Assembly: GCA_964527775.1 (NCBI GenBank) | Contig: CAZGQS010000041.1 | Coordinates: 1 to 7,048 of the forward strand | Direction of reading: 5' to 3' | Length of the DNA stretch: 7,048 nucleotides | DNA from: VMCP01 sp964527775 | Lineage (GTDB): Bacteria; Bacteroidota; Bacteroidia; NS11-12g; UBA955 | Shown here: positions 6,904 to 7,048 of the stretch, one piece after another | Position numbering within the stretch: the first letter of the stretch is position 1 | Layout of the letters: every line of letters starts with the position of its first letter | The notes under the pieces: model-generated | What the model was told of the DNA's origin: nothing | What the model saw: the letters and a program-made list of their open reading frames with translations, nothing else | The model's database searches: none | Program-made: the position numbers and the translations under genes

Positions 6904-6911
6904 CAAATATG
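6904..6911 (-). promoter_or_regulatory. weak candidate -7 box for the P450 operon
   Basis: On the minus strand CATATTTG differs by one base from TAnnTTTG and would start transcription about 15 nt before the P450 ATG at 6882. No TTTG is found at the proper -33 distance; the nearest (6947-6944) is 32 nt away. The space between this gene and the rRNA terminator is only about 90 nt, so either this weak promoter or read-through past the terminator must drive the operon. Confidence 0.28.
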
Positions 6912-6972
6912 GGGTAAATTGCCATATCGTGTTACATTCAGAACAAATTAAAATAAAAAAGTACTAAACACG

Positions 6973-7005
6973 AAAAAGCCCCCTGATTTCTCGGGGGGGC
7001 TTTTT
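6973..7005 (-). terminator. intrinsic terminator of the upstream rRNA operon
   Basis: An 11-bp perfect inverted repeat, AAAAAGCCCCC and GGGGGCTTTTT, has an 11-nt loop. Read on the minus strand, the GC stem ends in a T-run (positions 6977-6973), immediately after the 5S 3' end. The flanking A and T runs are symmetrical, so it could also act for plus-strand transcription, but no plus-strand gene leads into it. It separates the rRNA operon from the P450 operon. Confidence 0.9.
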
Positions 7006-7010
7006 GAAGA

Positions 7011-7048
7011 TCGGCGACGACATACTCTCCCACATGTTACTGTAGTAC
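7011..7048 (-). rRNA. rrf: 5S ribosomal RNA, 3' end only (cut by the window edge)
   Basis: The reverse complement contains ACATGTGGGAGAGTATGTCG followed by TCGCCGA, the conserved loop E/helix IV and 3'-terminal helix strand of bacterial 5S rRNA. About 38 of the usual 110-120 nt are present; the 5' part, and presumably 23S and 16S, lie to the right of the window. The exact 3' end is uncertain by a few bases. The terminator begins within ten bases, as expected at the end of an rRNA operon. Confidence 0.85.

Noticed and set aside
6883..6906. TTG start adding eight residues to the P450
   Set aside because: A nearby ATG at 6882 gives a normal N-terminus, and the TTG overlaps the only candidate -7 box.
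7011..7048. 5S fragment as an rRNA pseudogene
   Set aside because: It is cut only by the window edge; the visible 3' part is conserved and followed at once by a strong terminator.
1..7048. CRISPR arrays, insertion sequences, tRNA genes, attachment sites
   Set aside because: I saw no regularly spaced direct repeats, transposase or integrase frames, terminal inverted repeats or cloverleaf sequences on either strand.

Overview
The window looks like a piece of a Bacteroidota chromosome. It is AT-rich. Its promoters fit the Bacteroidota consensus (TTTG, about 19-22 nt, TAnnTTTG), and its genes lack convincing Shine-Dalgarno sequences. The families present (GH3-type acyl-adenylating enzyme, fatty-acid-hydroxylase-type membrane oxygenase, AlkD-like protein) also fit. 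I cannot place it below phylum with confidence.

Layout. Ribosomal RNA elements bracket the window, both on the minus strand. At the right edge are the last ~38 nt of a 5S rRNA (7011-7048) and a strong intrinsic terminator (6973-7005). At the left edge (1-260) are two tandem rRNA-type promoters firing leftwards, a 5'-end leader hairpin and a boxA-like antitermination element, so a 16S gene should lie just beyond position 1. The protein-coding part is therefore the insert between two rRNA transcription units, or a draft contig broken at rRNA repeats.

Between them lies a tight four-gene minus-strand operon, in transcription order: cytochrome P450 (6882-5536), stand-alone E2/CAT-fold acyltransferase (5534-4767), a fusion of a membrane fatty-acid-hydroxylase/sterol-desaturase domain with a complete GH3 acyl-acid amido synthetase domain (4750-2207), and an enolase-superfamily enzyme of the MLE/dipeptide-epimerase type (2199-1165). 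Junction gaps are 1, 16 and 7 nt. A plus-strand AlkD-type DNA glycosylase gene (450-1178) converges on the operon and overlaps its last gene by 14 nt. It diverges from the left-hand rRNA promoters.

How the genes may work together (inference). Two oxygenases would hydroxylate an acyl or isoprenoid substrate, the GH3 domain would activate a carboxylate with ATP and join it to an amine or other nucleophile, the acyltransferase would esterify a hydroxyl or amine, and the enolase-superfamily member would racemise, epimerise or cycloisomerise the carboxylate product. An N-acyl-amino-acid-like or acyloxy-acyl lipid is one coherent product class; a tailored terpenoid or carotenoid acid is another. 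I do not recognise this gene set as a described pathway, and the fusion protein is its most distinctive part.
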